Numbered from the stretch's first letter, positions 55,673-64,000 are shown. The stretch is 64,000 bases of DNA from VRUE01 sp963805455 (GCA_963805455.1 CAWDUJ010000015.1:1-64000); one strand, 5' to 3'. Notes: a model not told the origin generated them from the letters alone. A program made the numbers and translations.

Positions 55673-58600
55673 ATGGACTGCGCTGCATGCGGGCATGAGA
55701 ACGGCTCCGACGCGCGGTTCTGTGGAAACTGTGGCGAGCCGCTGAGCGGCACCGTGACCTGCCCGAGCTGCTCGGCGACGAACCCCGCGGGCCAGGGATT
55801 CTGCAACGCCTGCGGCGCGGCGCTGAGCGCGCCGGCCGAACGCACCACCGAGCCACCCGAACATCTGGCGGCGAAGATTCGCGCCGGCGGGACTGCGATG
55901 GAGGGCGAGCGGAAGCAGGTCACTGTCCTCTTCGCCGACGTAATGGGCTCAATGGAGCTGGCCGAGCGCACCGACTCCGAGGACTGGCGACAGATCATGG
56001 ATCGCTTTTTCGGGATCCTCTGTGAGGGGGTCCACCTGTTCGAGGGGACCGTCGACAAGTTCACCGGCGACGGGATCATGGCCCTGTTCGGGGCGCCGAT
56101 CGCCCATGAGGACCATGCCCAGAGGGCGTGCTTCGCGGCCCTCCGCCTGATCGACGAGCTTGCCGGGTTCACCGCCGAGCTGCGCCGGACCAAGGGCCTC
56201 AACTTCCTCGTCAGGATGGGTCTCAACTCCGGTGAGGTAGTCGTTGGCGGGATCGGCGAAGACCTCGGGATGGAGTACACCGCGGTCGGCCACACGGTCG
56301 GGCTCGCGCAGCGCATGGAGCAGCTGGCGGAGCCTGGCAAGGCCTACCTGACCGAGCACACCGGCGCCCTTGTCCAGGGCTACCTGGCGCTTTCAGATCT
56401 CGGCGAATTCGAGGTCAAGGGTTCGAGCCGCCCGGTTCGTGTCCACGAGCTGACCGGGGTCGGCGCTGCGCGTGGCCGCCTCGACATCTCCCGGGCTCGA
56501 GGCTTCTCGCGCTTCGTAGGCCGCGGCGACGAGATGAAGGTCCTGGAAAACGCCTTCGAGCAGGCGAAGGAGGGAGAGGCGCAGGTGATCGGCATCGTCG
56601 GGGAGCCCGGTGTCGGCAAGAGTCGCATCTGCCACGAGTTCACCCAACGCTGGCGGGCGAGAGGCGTGCCCGTCTACCACACCAGCGGCCTCGCCCACAC
56701 GCAGTCGGTGCCGCTGATGCCGGTGATGCACCTGATGCGGAGCTACTTCGACATCACCGACCAGGATTCCGACAAGCGGGCGCGGGAGCGGATCGCCGGA
56801 AAGCTGCTTCTCCTCGACGAGACCCTGGTCGAGGACCTGCCGCTGATCTTCGACTTCCTGGCGGTCCCCGATCCGGAGCGACCCGCCCCGCGCATCGACC
56901 CCGACGCCCGCCGCCGCCAGCTGCTCGCGGTGATCAAGCGCCTGATCCACGCCCAGGGCACGAGCGAACCCGGCATCAGCCTCTACGAGGATCTGCACTG
57001 GATCGACCCCGCAACAGAGGAGTTCCTCGCAAACCATGTCGATGCGATCCAGGGGACCAAGGACCTGACGATCGTCAACTTCCGGCCCGAGTATCGGGCC
57101 GAGTGGATGTCGAAGGTCTACTACAGCCAGATTGCCCTCGTCCCTCTCGGCCCCGAGGCCGTCGGAGAAATGCTCGACGACCTGCTCGGTTCCGACCCCT
57201 CGCTGGCGGAGCTGCCGGAGATGCTGCGAAAGCGGACGGGCGGAAACCCGTTCTTTCTCGAAGAGGTCGTTCTCTCGCTGGCCGAGGCCGGGAACCTCGA
57301 GGGCGAACAGGGTGCGTACAAACTCGCCCGCCCGATCGAAGAGGCGGTCGTGCCGGCCAGCGTCCAGGTGATCCTCTCCGCCCGCATGGACCGGCTGAAC
57401 GGGCGCGAGAAGGGGGTGCTGCAGTCCGCTTCGGTGATCGGCAAGGAATTCCCCCAGTCGGTGCTGGGCAGGGTGACGGAGCTCGAGGAGACCGAACTCG
57501 AAGACGCGCTGCGTGAGCTCGTCGCCGCGGGTTTCGTCTATGAGCAGGAGATCTACCCGGAGTCGATCTACACCTTCAAGCACCCCCTGACCCAGGAGGT
57601 CGCCTATGGGTCCCAGCTCGGCGACCGACGTGCGGCCGACCACGCGGCGGTGGCGAGGGCGATCGCGGAGCATCACCCCGATCGGCTCGACGAGCGCGCG
57701 GCGCTGCTGGCGCAGCACTGGGAGGCTGCTGGAGAGAGGCTCGAGGCGGCGCGCTTCCACGCCCGCGCCGCAAACTGGAGCGGGACCCGGGATCCGATCG
57801 AGTCCTCCAGGCATTGGCAGAGGGTCTTCGAGCTCACCAAGGGGCTTCCGGACTCCGAGGAGACGACTGCGCTGGGCCTCGCCGCCAGGTTCTTCCTCCT
57901 CCAGTTCGGCTGGCGACTCGGCATGACCCATGAGGAGGCGGAGCGCATCTTCACCGAAGCCGAGGCAATGGCGTCTGCCGCCGGCGACCTGAATACCCGC
58001 ACCCTCCTGATCGCGAGCTACGCGGCCCTTCGTGGCATCAACGACGGCGACGCGGGGGCGATGGCCGAGCTCGGGTCCCAGGCGCTCGCCCTCGCCGAGG
58101 AGACCGAAAACCCGGAGCTGTACATGGCGGTCTCGGGCAACTCGTACGGTTACTTCCTCGTCGGCGAGCACCGGCGGGCGGTGGCGGTGCTCGATCGCGC
58201 CATGGAGCTCGTCGGGCACGATCCCGATGTCACCGCGGTCGGTTCCGTGGCCTGCCCCTATGGCTCGGCACTGATCTTCAAGGGCGGCTATCTGGTAGCG
58301 CTCGGCGAGCTCGACGAGACTCAGGAGCTGTTCGAGCGCGGAATCGAGCTCTGCCGGGAGAGGGGCGACATCGAGACGATCGGCTGGGCCCACATGTGGT
58401 GGTTCTGGCACTGCTACCACGCCGGCGAACCCGATGCTGCCCTTGCCCATGCCCAGCAGGCAGTGGATCTCTCCGACCGCCTGGGGGCAGCGTTCTCAAG
58501 GATCTGGTCGTGGACGTTTTTCGGCGGCGCCCAGGTGCTTCAGGGACGTTGGAGCGAGGCGATCGAGTCCCTCGAAAAGGCCCTGGACATGTCGCGCGAG

Positions 58601-59029
58601 CTGCAGACCTCGGCGGACAGCAGAAGCTGGGCCGAGCTCTGGCTGGCGGAGGCACATGCCGGCCTCGGCGAAGGGCAGAGGGGAGTGGAGCTGGCACGCC
58701 GCGCCCTGGAGGAAGCAACCGCTCGGGGTCTGGTCTACGGCGAGGCGGCAGGCCATCTGATCCTGGCGCGGCTCCTGCTGGCGGCATCGGGAGTGGAGGC
58801 AGCTGAGGAGATCGAATCCGAGCTCGCCACCGCGGGCGAGCAATCTCGGAGGGGGGAATTCCGCCCGCTCGCTGCCCTGGTTCAGGTGGAGCTCGCCGAG
58901 CTCGCGCGGGCGCGGGGGGAAGCGGAGGAGCATCTGAATCGCCTGCGCGAAGCGCACCAGATATTCACCGAGATCGGTGCCGCCGGCCACGCCGAGCGCG
59001 TGGCCGGCGAGATGGCGCTCCAAAGCTAA
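55673..59029 (+). CDS. Class III nucleotide cyclase-AAA ATPase-TPR regulator
   Basis: 1118 residues. Two zinc ribbons at the N-terminus (CAACGHENGSDARFCGNCG and CPSCSATNPAGQGFCNACG). A class III adenylate/guanylate cyclase domain (about 80-260) has VTVLFADVMGSMELAE, with a metal-binding Asp, and KFTGDGIMALFGAP. A STAND/AAA ATPase follows (about 280-600) with Walker A GEPGVGKSR. Helical TPR-like repeats fill the rest (about 640-1110). Large proteins of this build occur in mycobacteria and other actinobacteria; ligand and output are mostly unknown. Cyclase activity is plausible but unproven. Confidence 0.87.
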   Translation: MDCAACGHENGSDARFCGNCGEPLSGTVTCPSCSATNPAGQGFCNACGAALSAPAERTTEPPEHLAAKIRAGGTAMEGERKQVTVLFADVMGSMELAERTDSEDWRQIMDRFFGILCEGVHLFEGTVDKFTGDGIMALFGAPIAHEDHAQRACFAALRLIDELAGFTAELRRTKGLNFLVRMGLNSGEVVVGGIGEDLGMEYTAVGHTVGLAQRMEQLAEPGKAYLTEHTGALVQGYLALSDLGEFEVKGSSRPVRVHELTGVGAARGRLDISRARGFSRFVGRGDEMKVLENAFEQAKEGEAQVIGIVGEPGVGKSRICHEFTQRWRARGVPVYHTSGLAHTQSVPLMPVMHLMRSYFDITDQDSDKRARERIAGKLLLLDETLVEDLPLIFDFLAVPDPERPAPRIDPDARRRQLLAVIKRLIHAQGTSEPGISLYEDLHWIDPATEEFLANHVDAIQGTKDLTIVNFRPEYRAEWMSKVYYSQIALVPLGPEAVGEMLDDLLGSDPSLAELPEMLRKRTGGNPFFLEEVVLSLAEAGNLEGEQGAYKLARPIEEAVVPASVQVILSARMDRLNGREKGVLQSASVIGKEFPQSVLGRVTELEETELEDALRELVAAGFVYEQEIYPESIYTFKHPLTQEVAYGSQLGDRRAADHAAVARAIAEHHPDRLDERAALLAQHWEAAGERLEAARFHARAANWSGTRDPIESSRHWQRVFELTKGLPDSEETTALGLAARFFLLQFGWRLGMTHEEAERIFTEAEAMASAAGDLNTRTLLIASYAALRGINDGDAGAMAELGSQALALAEETENPELYMAVSGNSYGYFLVGEHRRAVAVLDRAMELVGHDPDVTAVGSVACPYGSALIFKGGYLVALGELDETQELFERGIELCRERGDIETIGWAHMWWFWHCYHAGEPDAALAHAQQAVDLSDRLGAAFSRIWSWTFFGGAQVLQGRWSEAIESLEKALDMSRELQTSADSRSWAELWLAEAHAGLGEGQRGVELARRALEEATARGLVYGEAAGHLILARLLLAASGVEAAEEIESELATAGEQSRRGEFRPLAALVQVELAELARARGEAEEHLNRLREAHQIFTEIGAAGHAERVAGEMALQS

Positions 59030-59095
59030 AAAAAAATTCGCGGATGTCCCTCGGCGGGAGCGGAAGTCGCATTGGTCCAAAATGCTTTGCGCGGT

Positions 59096-59101
59096 TAAAC
59101 T
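59096..59101 (+). promoter_or_regulatory. -10 element of the Calx-beta gene, leaderless layout
   Basis: TAAACT, 6 bases before GTG 59108. TTGGTC at 59072-59077 (18-base spacing) is a fair -35. No Shine-Dalgarno. Confidence 0.45.
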
Positions 59102-59107
59102 GGGTTC

Positions 59108-60058
59108 GTGCGGATTGCTACAGGGGCCCTGCGCGCGTTGTGCCTCGCTGCCTTCTCGGCCGTGCTCGGTGCCGCGCTGCTGAGCCCCTCGGCCACCGTG
59201 GCCCGGTCGGCGAAGGTCAAGGTGTTCGACGCCTCGGGCCCCGAGTCGGCCCCCTCGCTGAAGTTCAAGGTCAGGATCAGCGGCAGGACCGAGGCGCCGA
59301 TCAGGGTGACCTACTCGACCATTGCCGGCACCGCGACGCCGAAGGTGGATTTCAAGGAGGCAAAGGGCCAGCTGAGCTTTCAGCCGAGCAAGAGGGCAAA
59401 GGTGATCGTGGTCAAGCTGGTCCCCGACGCGCAGCCGGAGGGCAAGGAGAGGTTCGGCCTCAAGCTCTGGGACCCGCACGGCGCGAAGATCTCGCGCGCC
59501 AGGGCGACGGGGACGATCAGGGACGACGACCCGGCCCCGAACCCGACCGCGCATGCCGGTGTCACCAGTGCCCCGCCGTCCCCGCCGAGGGTCGTGATCA
59601 ACGAGCTGCTGCCCGACCCGGTCGGGGGCGAGTTCAACTACCGCTTCATCGAGCTCCTCAATGCGAGCGGCTCGGCCGTCGACCTCAGCGGCTGGACGAT
59701 CAATTCCGGCGCCGATTGCGCGCTCTCGGGCATGGTCGGCGCCGGCGAGGCCTTCGTCGTCTCGAACGACCTCCTGGTCCGCGACGCCGCCTGCCCGCTG
59801 AACCTGCTGAGCACGGGCGCGACCGTCAGCCTCCGCGACGGGCCCTCGGGCAGGGACGCCGTGGTCGATGCCGTCGACTATGGCGACTTCGCGACCGCGA
59901 TCGGCGAGAGCCTCAGCCTGGACCCCTCGAGGGCCGACCCCGCACAGAACGACCTGGCGGGGAGCTGGTGCAGGGCGAAGCAAGCCGGTGCTGGGGCCTA
60001 CGACCCCGAGGGGAACTACGGGACCCCAGGCGCGATCAACGGGGCGTGTTCGAAATAG
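59108..60058 (+). CDS. Secreted Calx-beta and lamin-tail-domain protein
   Basis: 316 residues from a GTG. A signal peptide (about 8-33) is followed by a Calx-beta domain (about 35-140; VTYSTIAGTATPKVDF, then GTIRDDDP) and a linker. A lamin-tail (LTD) domain (about 160-300) has VVINELLPDP, YRFIELLNASGSAVDLSGW and SLDPSRADPAQND. Proteins with these modules are extracellular and are often tied to adhesion or nucleases; no catalytic domain is present here. Confidence 0.83.
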   Translation: MRIATGALRALCLAAFSAVLGAALLSPSATVARSAKVKVFDASGPESAPSLKFKVRISGRTEAPIRVTYSTIAGTATPKVDFKEAKGQLSFQPSKRAKVIVVKLVPDAQPEGKERFGLKLWDPHGAKISRARATGTIRDDDPAPNPTAHAGVTSAPPSPPRVVINELLPDPVGGEFNYRFIELLNASGSAVDLSGWTINSGADCALSGMVGAGEAFVVSNDLLVRDAACPLNLLSTGATVSLRDGPSGRDAVVDAVDYGDFATAIGESLSLDPSRADPAQNDLAGSWCRAKQAGAGAYDPEGNYGTPGAINGACSK

Positions 60059-60067
60059 ACTCGCGCT

Positions 60068-60368
60068 GTGGATGCGTCGACGGTGAGGGCGATGCTCGAG
60101 CAGCACTTCGAGCTCCCGGCCAGCGATCCCGAGCGGGCACACGAGATGTACCACGAGGGCGCCGTACGGTCGAATTTCCGCCACGTCCGGGGCGAGGGGA
60201 TTCCTGGGTGCTCGAGAACATTCGCGGGTCGGCGACGACGGTGGGGCGCCGAGCCTAGGGGTCAGCATCCTCGAGCTCCGCGACGATCGGATCGCTCGCG
60301 AGTCGATCTATGTCACCGAACCCTGGGAGGCGCCACGATGGCGCGCCCAGTGGAGGGCCGCTCCCTAG
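60068..60368 (+). pseudogene. Degraded NTF2/SnoaL-like protein gene
   Basis: The start (GTG 60068: TVRAMLEQHFELPASDPERAHEMYHEGAV) and the end (LGVSILELRDDRIARESIYV, then TEPWEAPRWRAQW) belong to a SnoaL-like polypeptide of the nuclear transport factor 2 fold. The middle is in other frames (VEFPP, then VLENIRG) and is about 100 bases too short. The frame changes together with an internal deletion point to real decay rather than a single read error. The stop shares its CTAG with the convergent gene. Confidence 0.6.
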
Positions 60369-61244
60369 GCCGCCGACGGCTGAGGGAACGGGGTCCAGCG
60401 CGATTGCAGCTGCGTCGCGGACGGCCAGACGGTTTCCGCGACCCTGGTGCCGACGCCCGACAGATCTCCGTAGAGGGCCCTGACCAGATCCTCGGCGCCC
60501 GCATCGGGGCCGACGACCATGCGGGCGGCGATGTCGAGGAGCTGCTCCTGGGTTAGTGGCGTCGCGGTTCGGTCCCGCGCCGGGATAGCCGCCAGCGCGA
60601 CCTGGGAGCCTTCGACGCAGAAGGACCCGAGTCGATGGATGTAGGCAAAGATCTCGTCGACCGCGATGTCGGCCTCGTCGATGACGAAATGGGCGTCGTC
60701 GAGGCGCCCGAGTCGATAGGGAACCTCGGTCCAGGTCAACTGCGTGGCCTGGGCGGGTGTGGCCCAGACCACGGCCGCCCGCACCGCCGTGCCCGGGCTG
60801 GCGAACAGCGCAGCGGGCATGTAGCCGATCGGGGACAGCGTCGGTGCGACCCCGACGTCGAAGTCGTGGAGCTCGCCGGTGAGGACCGAGGACCTCCCGA
60901 TCCGCCTCCTCGCTGAAATGGGCGAACTTCGTCGCCAGCCAGCTGGGCGCCCCGTTGCCGCCGAAGGAAAGCAGGGGATAGCGATCCTGGGCGAAGTCGG
61001 CGACCACCCCCGCGCGATTCCCGGGGTCGATGTCGCCCAGCAATTCGACCTCCTCGCCGCGGAGGATGTACGACGCGCCGGGGCGCTCCCAGGGGTAGCC
61101 GAGCGCCCTTTCGAAGGCCGCGGGCTCCAGCTCCCGCGGCTCCGCCGCGCTCCAGTAGCTCTGCATGAGCGCGATGAACTCCTCATCCCCGAGCGCCAGG
61201 CGCTCGAGGAGGTCCGGCTCGTTGATCGGCGGCCACCCGCGCAC
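60365..61244 (-). CDS. Uncharacterised protein (one frameshift)
   Basis: The N-terminal part (from 61244) has LLERLALGDEEFIALMQSYW and GASYILRGEEVELLGDIDPG. The C-terminal part has LHDFDVGVAPTLSPIGYMPA and TQLTWTEVPYRLGRLDD, then FAYIHRLGSFC. They lie in different frames that meet near 60893; one corrected base gives about 292 residues. No membrane segment or signal peptide. I do not recognise the family. It is convergent with the NTF2-like remnant, sharing CTAG at 60365-60368. Confidence 0.6.
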
Positions 61245-61278
61245 GGGGAGAGTCTAGGACCAGCCCCGTGCGGGCTGA

Positions 61279-61656
61279 CTACGGCTGGACGACGGCTGCG
61301 CCCCCGCCCTCATTCATCGGAGGCCCGTATTTGTTGGAGCCCTCGTCGCTCTTCTGCAGGTAGAAGATGAGGAGGACGATGAAGCCGACGATCGGAATCA
61401 GCCCGATCAAAATCCACCAGCCGGTGCGGTCGGTGTCGTGCAGGCGACGGATCGCGACTGAGATGTTCGGCAGGATCAGCGCCAGCGCGACGATCAGGTA
61501 GATGAAATGGGTGCCGATGATGGCGTCGACGATCTCGGCGGCGATTGCGGCCAGGATCGTGAACAGGAACCACCACCAGAAGGCGGGTCGGTCGGCTCGA
61601 CCGTCGAACTTCACATAGTGGTCAAATCCAGATTTGACGGCTTCCGAGAAGCTCAT
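61279..61656 (-). CDS. DUF805 membrane protein
   Basis: 125 residues. The family opening (FDGRADRPAFWWWFLF) is followed by three or four hydrophobic segments, with ISVAIRRLHDTDRTGWWILI in the middle (the RRLHD-GWW mark of DUF805/YhaH). GGAGGG precedes the ATG. The role is unknown; relatives are small inner-membrane proteins of bacteria and phages. Confidence 0.9.
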   Translation of the reverse strand: MSFSEAVKSGFDHYVKFDGRADRPAFWWWFLFTILAAIAAEIVDAIIGTHFIYLIVALALILPNISVAIRRLHDTDRTGWWILIGLIPIVGFIVLLIFYLQKSDEGSNKYGPPMNEGGGAAVVQP

Positions 61657-61780
61657 TCAGATCCCTCCGATATCCACTCCCTTTGGCGTGCGAGCGCCCG
61701 AATGAGGCAGAACATAGTGGAGCGGGCGGCGGATCCGCCCCGCAAACGGACTACTTGCCCACTTCTATCTCCGGCGAACC

Positions 61781-61786
61781 TAGACT
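61781..61786 (+). promoter_or_regulatory. -10 element of the nitronate monooxygenase gene, leaderless layout
   Basis: TAGACT, 6 bases before GTG 61793. No Shine-Dalgarno. Confidence 0.45.
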
Positions 61787-61792
61787 GCGGCC

Positions 61793-62752
61793 GTGTCGCT
61801 ATTCGAGCGTCTCGGAATCGAGGTGCCCATCGTCCAGGCTGGAATGGGCGGCGGGCTCAGCCGCCACGAGCTGGCGGCGGCGGTCTCCGAGGCCGGCGGG
61901 CTGGGGACAATCGCCGTCAACGGCGCCGACGCGATCCGCCTGGAGCTGGCGGCGGCCAGGGCGCTGACCGGGCGGCCGCTGGCGGTCAACCTGCTGCTCC
62001 CGTTCGCGCGGGGCGACTGGTTCGCGGCGGCGAGCGAGGCGGATGTGGTCGTCACCTTCTGGGGGAAGCCCCGACGCCGGACCGCGGGTGTGTGGATGCA
62101 CCAGTGCGGCTCCCTCGATGAGGCACTCGCCGCCCGGGCCGCTGGCGCCGACGCCCTGATCCTCCAGGGCGTCGAGGCAGGGGGCCATGTGCGGGGAGCG
62201 CTCCCGGCCCTCGACCTGCTCTCCAGGGTCAGAAGTGAGGCGCCCACCGAGTACCCGCTGTTGCTGGCCGGCGGCGTCGCCGAATCCGATGACGTGGGCC
62301 GGGCGCTCGAGGCCGGCGCCAGCGCCGCCGTCGCCGGCACCCGGTTCCTGCTCTCCGAGGAGAGCCGCGCCCACCCCGGCTACCTCGAACGCCTGCTCGC
62401 GGCCGAGGACACCTTCCTCACCGAGCTGTTCGGCGCCGGCTGGCCGGCCCCGCACCGGGTCATCGCCAACGCTGCGACCGAGCACTGGCTGACGGCCGAC
62501 CGACGCGGCCCGGCGCTGAATCGCTGGCTCAACCGCGTTACGGCGCCAGGGGCGCGCTATATGCCTGCCGGACTGGAAGCACGGATGATTCGCGCCCAGC
62601 GGCCGGACGGTCGATTGCTGACCCCGGCCGGGCCCACCGACGACGGCCCCGAGACGCTGCTTGCCGCGGGCCCCCTCTACGCGGGCCAGACCGTGGCGCG
62701 GATAACCGACGTCAGGCCGGCCGCGGATCTTGTTCGGGCTCTGGCACCGTGA
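61793..62752 (+). CDS. Nitronate monooxygenase-family flavoprotein
   Basis: 319 residues from a GTG. An FMN-binding TIM barrel of the 2-nitropropane dioxygenase/NMO family: PIVQAGMGGGLSRHELAAAVSEAGGLGTI (in part) at the N-terminus, GADALILQGVEAGGHVRG (near 120-137), LLLAGGVAESDDVGRALEAGASAAVAGTRFLLS (in part). Family members oxidise alkyl nitronates; some are enoyl reductases. The conserved His of class I NMOs appears as GGH in EAGGHVRG. Its 3' end overlaps amt by 41 bases, convergent. Confidence 0.85.
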   Translation: MSLFERLGIEVPIVQAGMGGGLSRHELAAAVSEAGGLGTIAVNGADAIRLELAAARALTGRPLAVNLLLPFARGDWFAAASEADVVVTFWGKPRRRTAGVWMHQCGSLDEALAARAAGADALILQGVEAGGHVRGALPALDLLSRVRSEAPTEYPLLLAGGVAESDDVGRALEAGASAAVAGTRFLLSEESRAHPGYLERLLAAEDTFLTELFGAGWPAPHRVIANAATEHWLTADRRGPALNRWLNRVTAPGARYMPAGLEARMIRAQRPDGRLLTPAGPTDDGPETLLAAGPLYAGQTVARITDVRPAADLVRALAP

Positions 62753-64000
62753 AGTCCTCGGTGGTGATCAGGATCGCGCCCTCGCCGGTCACGTAGGCCT
62801 CCTCGCCGTGTTGGATCACGTCCATGCCGATCGCCTCCTGGTTTTCAGTCGCCCGTAGCGGCATCAGCAGCCCGATCACCTTGAGGAGCACGAAGGTGGC
62901 GGTGAAGGCGTAGACGGGAGCCGCCAGCGCTGCCAGCGCCTGGTGCCCGAGTTGAGCCGCGTTGCCGTAGATGAGGCCGTCGGAGACACCGTTCCAGGAT
63001 GCCTCCGCAAAGACGCCGATGAAAAGGATGCCGAACAGCCCCGCCATCCCGTGGGCGGCGAGGACGTCGAGCGTCTCGTCGACCCGCGTCCGCGTGCGCC
63101 AGACGATCACCCCATAGCTGGGGAACGCCGCGAGAGCGCCCAGCGCCATCGCCCAGCCGGGGCTGATGTAGCCGCCGGCCGGGGTGATCGCGACACAGCC
63201 GACGACGATCGCCGTCGCCGCCCCGACCGCGGTCGCTTTCCGGCCGCGAATGATGTCGAGGGCGAACCAGACGACGAGCGTGCAGGCCGGGCAGAGCAGG
63301 GTGTTGGTGAAGGCGAGGACGCTGGCATTGCCGGTCGAGAAGCCGCTGCCGCCGTTGAAGCCGAACCAACCGAACCAGAGCAGGCCGGCGCCAAGCAGGA
63401 CGTAGAGCGCGTTGTGGGGGAGCAGGGCCTGGCGCCCGTAGTCCTTGCGGGCGCCGACGACGAGGGCGGCCGCCAGCGCCGAGAATCCGGATCCCATCTC
63501 GACCGGCACGCCACCGGCGAAGTCGAGGGTGCCGCCCTCCTGCAGCCAGCCACCGCCGAAGGCCCAGTGGGCGAGGACCGCGTAGACGAGCACCGACCAG
63601 AGGGCCGCGAATAGGAGGAAGGAGCCGAACCGCATCCGCTCGACCACCGCCCCGGAGACCAGGGCGACGGTGATGATGCAGAAGGTCGCCTGGAAGGCCA
63701 TGAAGACGAGCTCGGGGATCGCCGTCCCTTCGCGGGGGGCGAAGTCGACGCCGCTGAGGAACCCGTTACCCAGGCCGCCGATCAGGTCGCCGGTGCCGTC
63801 GAAGGCGAGCGAGTAGCCGACCGCCGCCCAGGTGACCGCGGCGACGGCGATCGCGCCGACGCACATCATGAAGGTGTTGAGGGTGTTCTTCGACCGCACC
63901 AGGCCGGCGTAGAAGAGGCCGAGCGCCGGGGTCATCATCAGGACCAGCGCCGTCGCGACCAGCATCCAGGCGGTGTCGCCGGCGCTGATTCCCGGGCTCG
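62712..64000 (-). CDS. amt: Ammonium transporter (N-terminus beyond window)
   Basis: An Amt/Mep/Rh channel for NH4+/NH3 uptake. The window holds the last 429 or so residues, starting at SPGISAGDTAWMLVATALVL and running off the right edge. About ten or eleven membrane helices remain. Family sequence: LFYAGLVRSKN, FQATFCIITVALVSGAVVERM (in part), GWFGFNGGS, and DVLAAHGMAGLFG carrying the second twin-His residue. The first twin-His position, in DFAGGVPVE, is Glu (codon 63498-63500) where bacterial Amts have His (E. coli AmtB DFAGGTVVH). The cytosolic tail is short. No glnK is in the window. Confidence 0.92.
   Translation of the reverse strand, partial: SPGISAGDTAWMLVATALVLMMTPALGLFYAGLVRSKNTLNTFMMCVGAIAVAAVTWAAVGYSLAFDGTGDLIGGLGNGFLSGVDFAPREGTAIPELVFMAFQATFCIITVALVSGAVVERMRFGSFLLFAALWSVLVYAVLAHWAFGGGWLQEGGTLDFAGGVPVEMGSGFSALAAALVVGARKDYGRQALLPHNALYVLLGAGLLWFGWFGFNGGSGFSTGNASVLAFTNTLLCPACTLVVWFALDIIRGRKATAVGAATAIVVGCVAITPAGGYISPGWAMALGALAAFPSYGVIVWRTRTRVDETLDVLAAHGMAGLFGILFIGVFAEASWNGVSDGLIYGNAAQLGHQALAALAAPVYAFTATFVLLKVIGLLMPLRATENQEAIGMDVIQHGEEAYVTGEGAILITTEDFTVPEPEQDPRPA

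Overview
The window is high-GC bacterial chromosome carrying a complete 16S-23S-5S rRNA operon and a dense run of housekeeping operons. The 16S sequence, the GarA-like/FtsR-like gene pair, SepF, the mix of apparently leaderless and Shine-Dalgarno genes and the many GTG starts point to an actinobacterium. The style of the secreted proteins suggests class Thermoleophilia (Solirubrobacterales-like). That placement is inference; no database was searched.

Layout. 1-2762: a divergent pair, a class A penicillin-binding protein (cut by the left edge) and tyrS, both broken by many frameshifts. 2763-8004: rRNA operon with long processing stems and no spacer tRNA. 8233-9243: alpha/beta hydrolase. 9340-19740: murA, then hisZ-hisG-hisD-hisB-hisH-hisA-hisF with overlapping or nearly abutting genes, then cca-pgeF-yggS-sepF. 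19756-21345: a GT-C-like membrane protein on the minus strand. 21544-23724: proC-yggT-lspA-rluD. 23855-30753: rpsB-tsf-pyrH-frr-uppS-cdsA-dxr-rseP. 30740-33162 (minus): two secreted cupredoxin proteins. 33243-38749: ispG, acyl-CoA synthetase, proS, pgsA. 38848-40827: an RsiG-like c-di-GMP-responsive anti-sigma candidate, a GarA-like FHA protein, an FtsR-like MerR regulator and a SRPBCC protein. 40824-48812: AGPS-like flavoenzyme, tandem-HTH membrane protein, thioesterase, nadE, wax ester synthase/DGAT, RlpA-like protein and dinB. 49024-64000: accessory region with a 3' tRNA fragment, beta-propeller, Calx-beta, IPT/PASTA and repeat surface proteins, TMEM175, cupin, thrC, a cyclase-AAA-TPR regulator, a degraded NTF2-like gene, nitronate monooxygenase and an ammonium transporter cut by the right edge.

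The core genes form coherent pathways: histidine synthesis (hisC and hisI/E are not here), MEP isoprenoid steps (dxr, ispG) with uppS, phospholipid synthesis (cdsA, pgsA), lipoprotein and regulated intramembrane proteolysis (lspA, rseP), and translation (rpsB, tsf, frr, proS, tyrS).

The most unusual signal is a family of dispersed ~55-65 bp GAGCGA-rich elements. They lie between genes and, in several cases, inside coding frames, where they lengthen HisF, HisH and PgeF and provide the start of PgsA. Other notable points are a 20-bp perfect palindrome over the proC start codon, MurA with Asp in place of the fosfomycin-target Cys, an ammonium transporter with Glu at the first twin-His position, and a single-motif RsiG homologue behind a strong promoter that carries an inverted repeat. 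Several genes, especially in the first 2.8 kb, have frameshifts that look like assembly error rather than decay.
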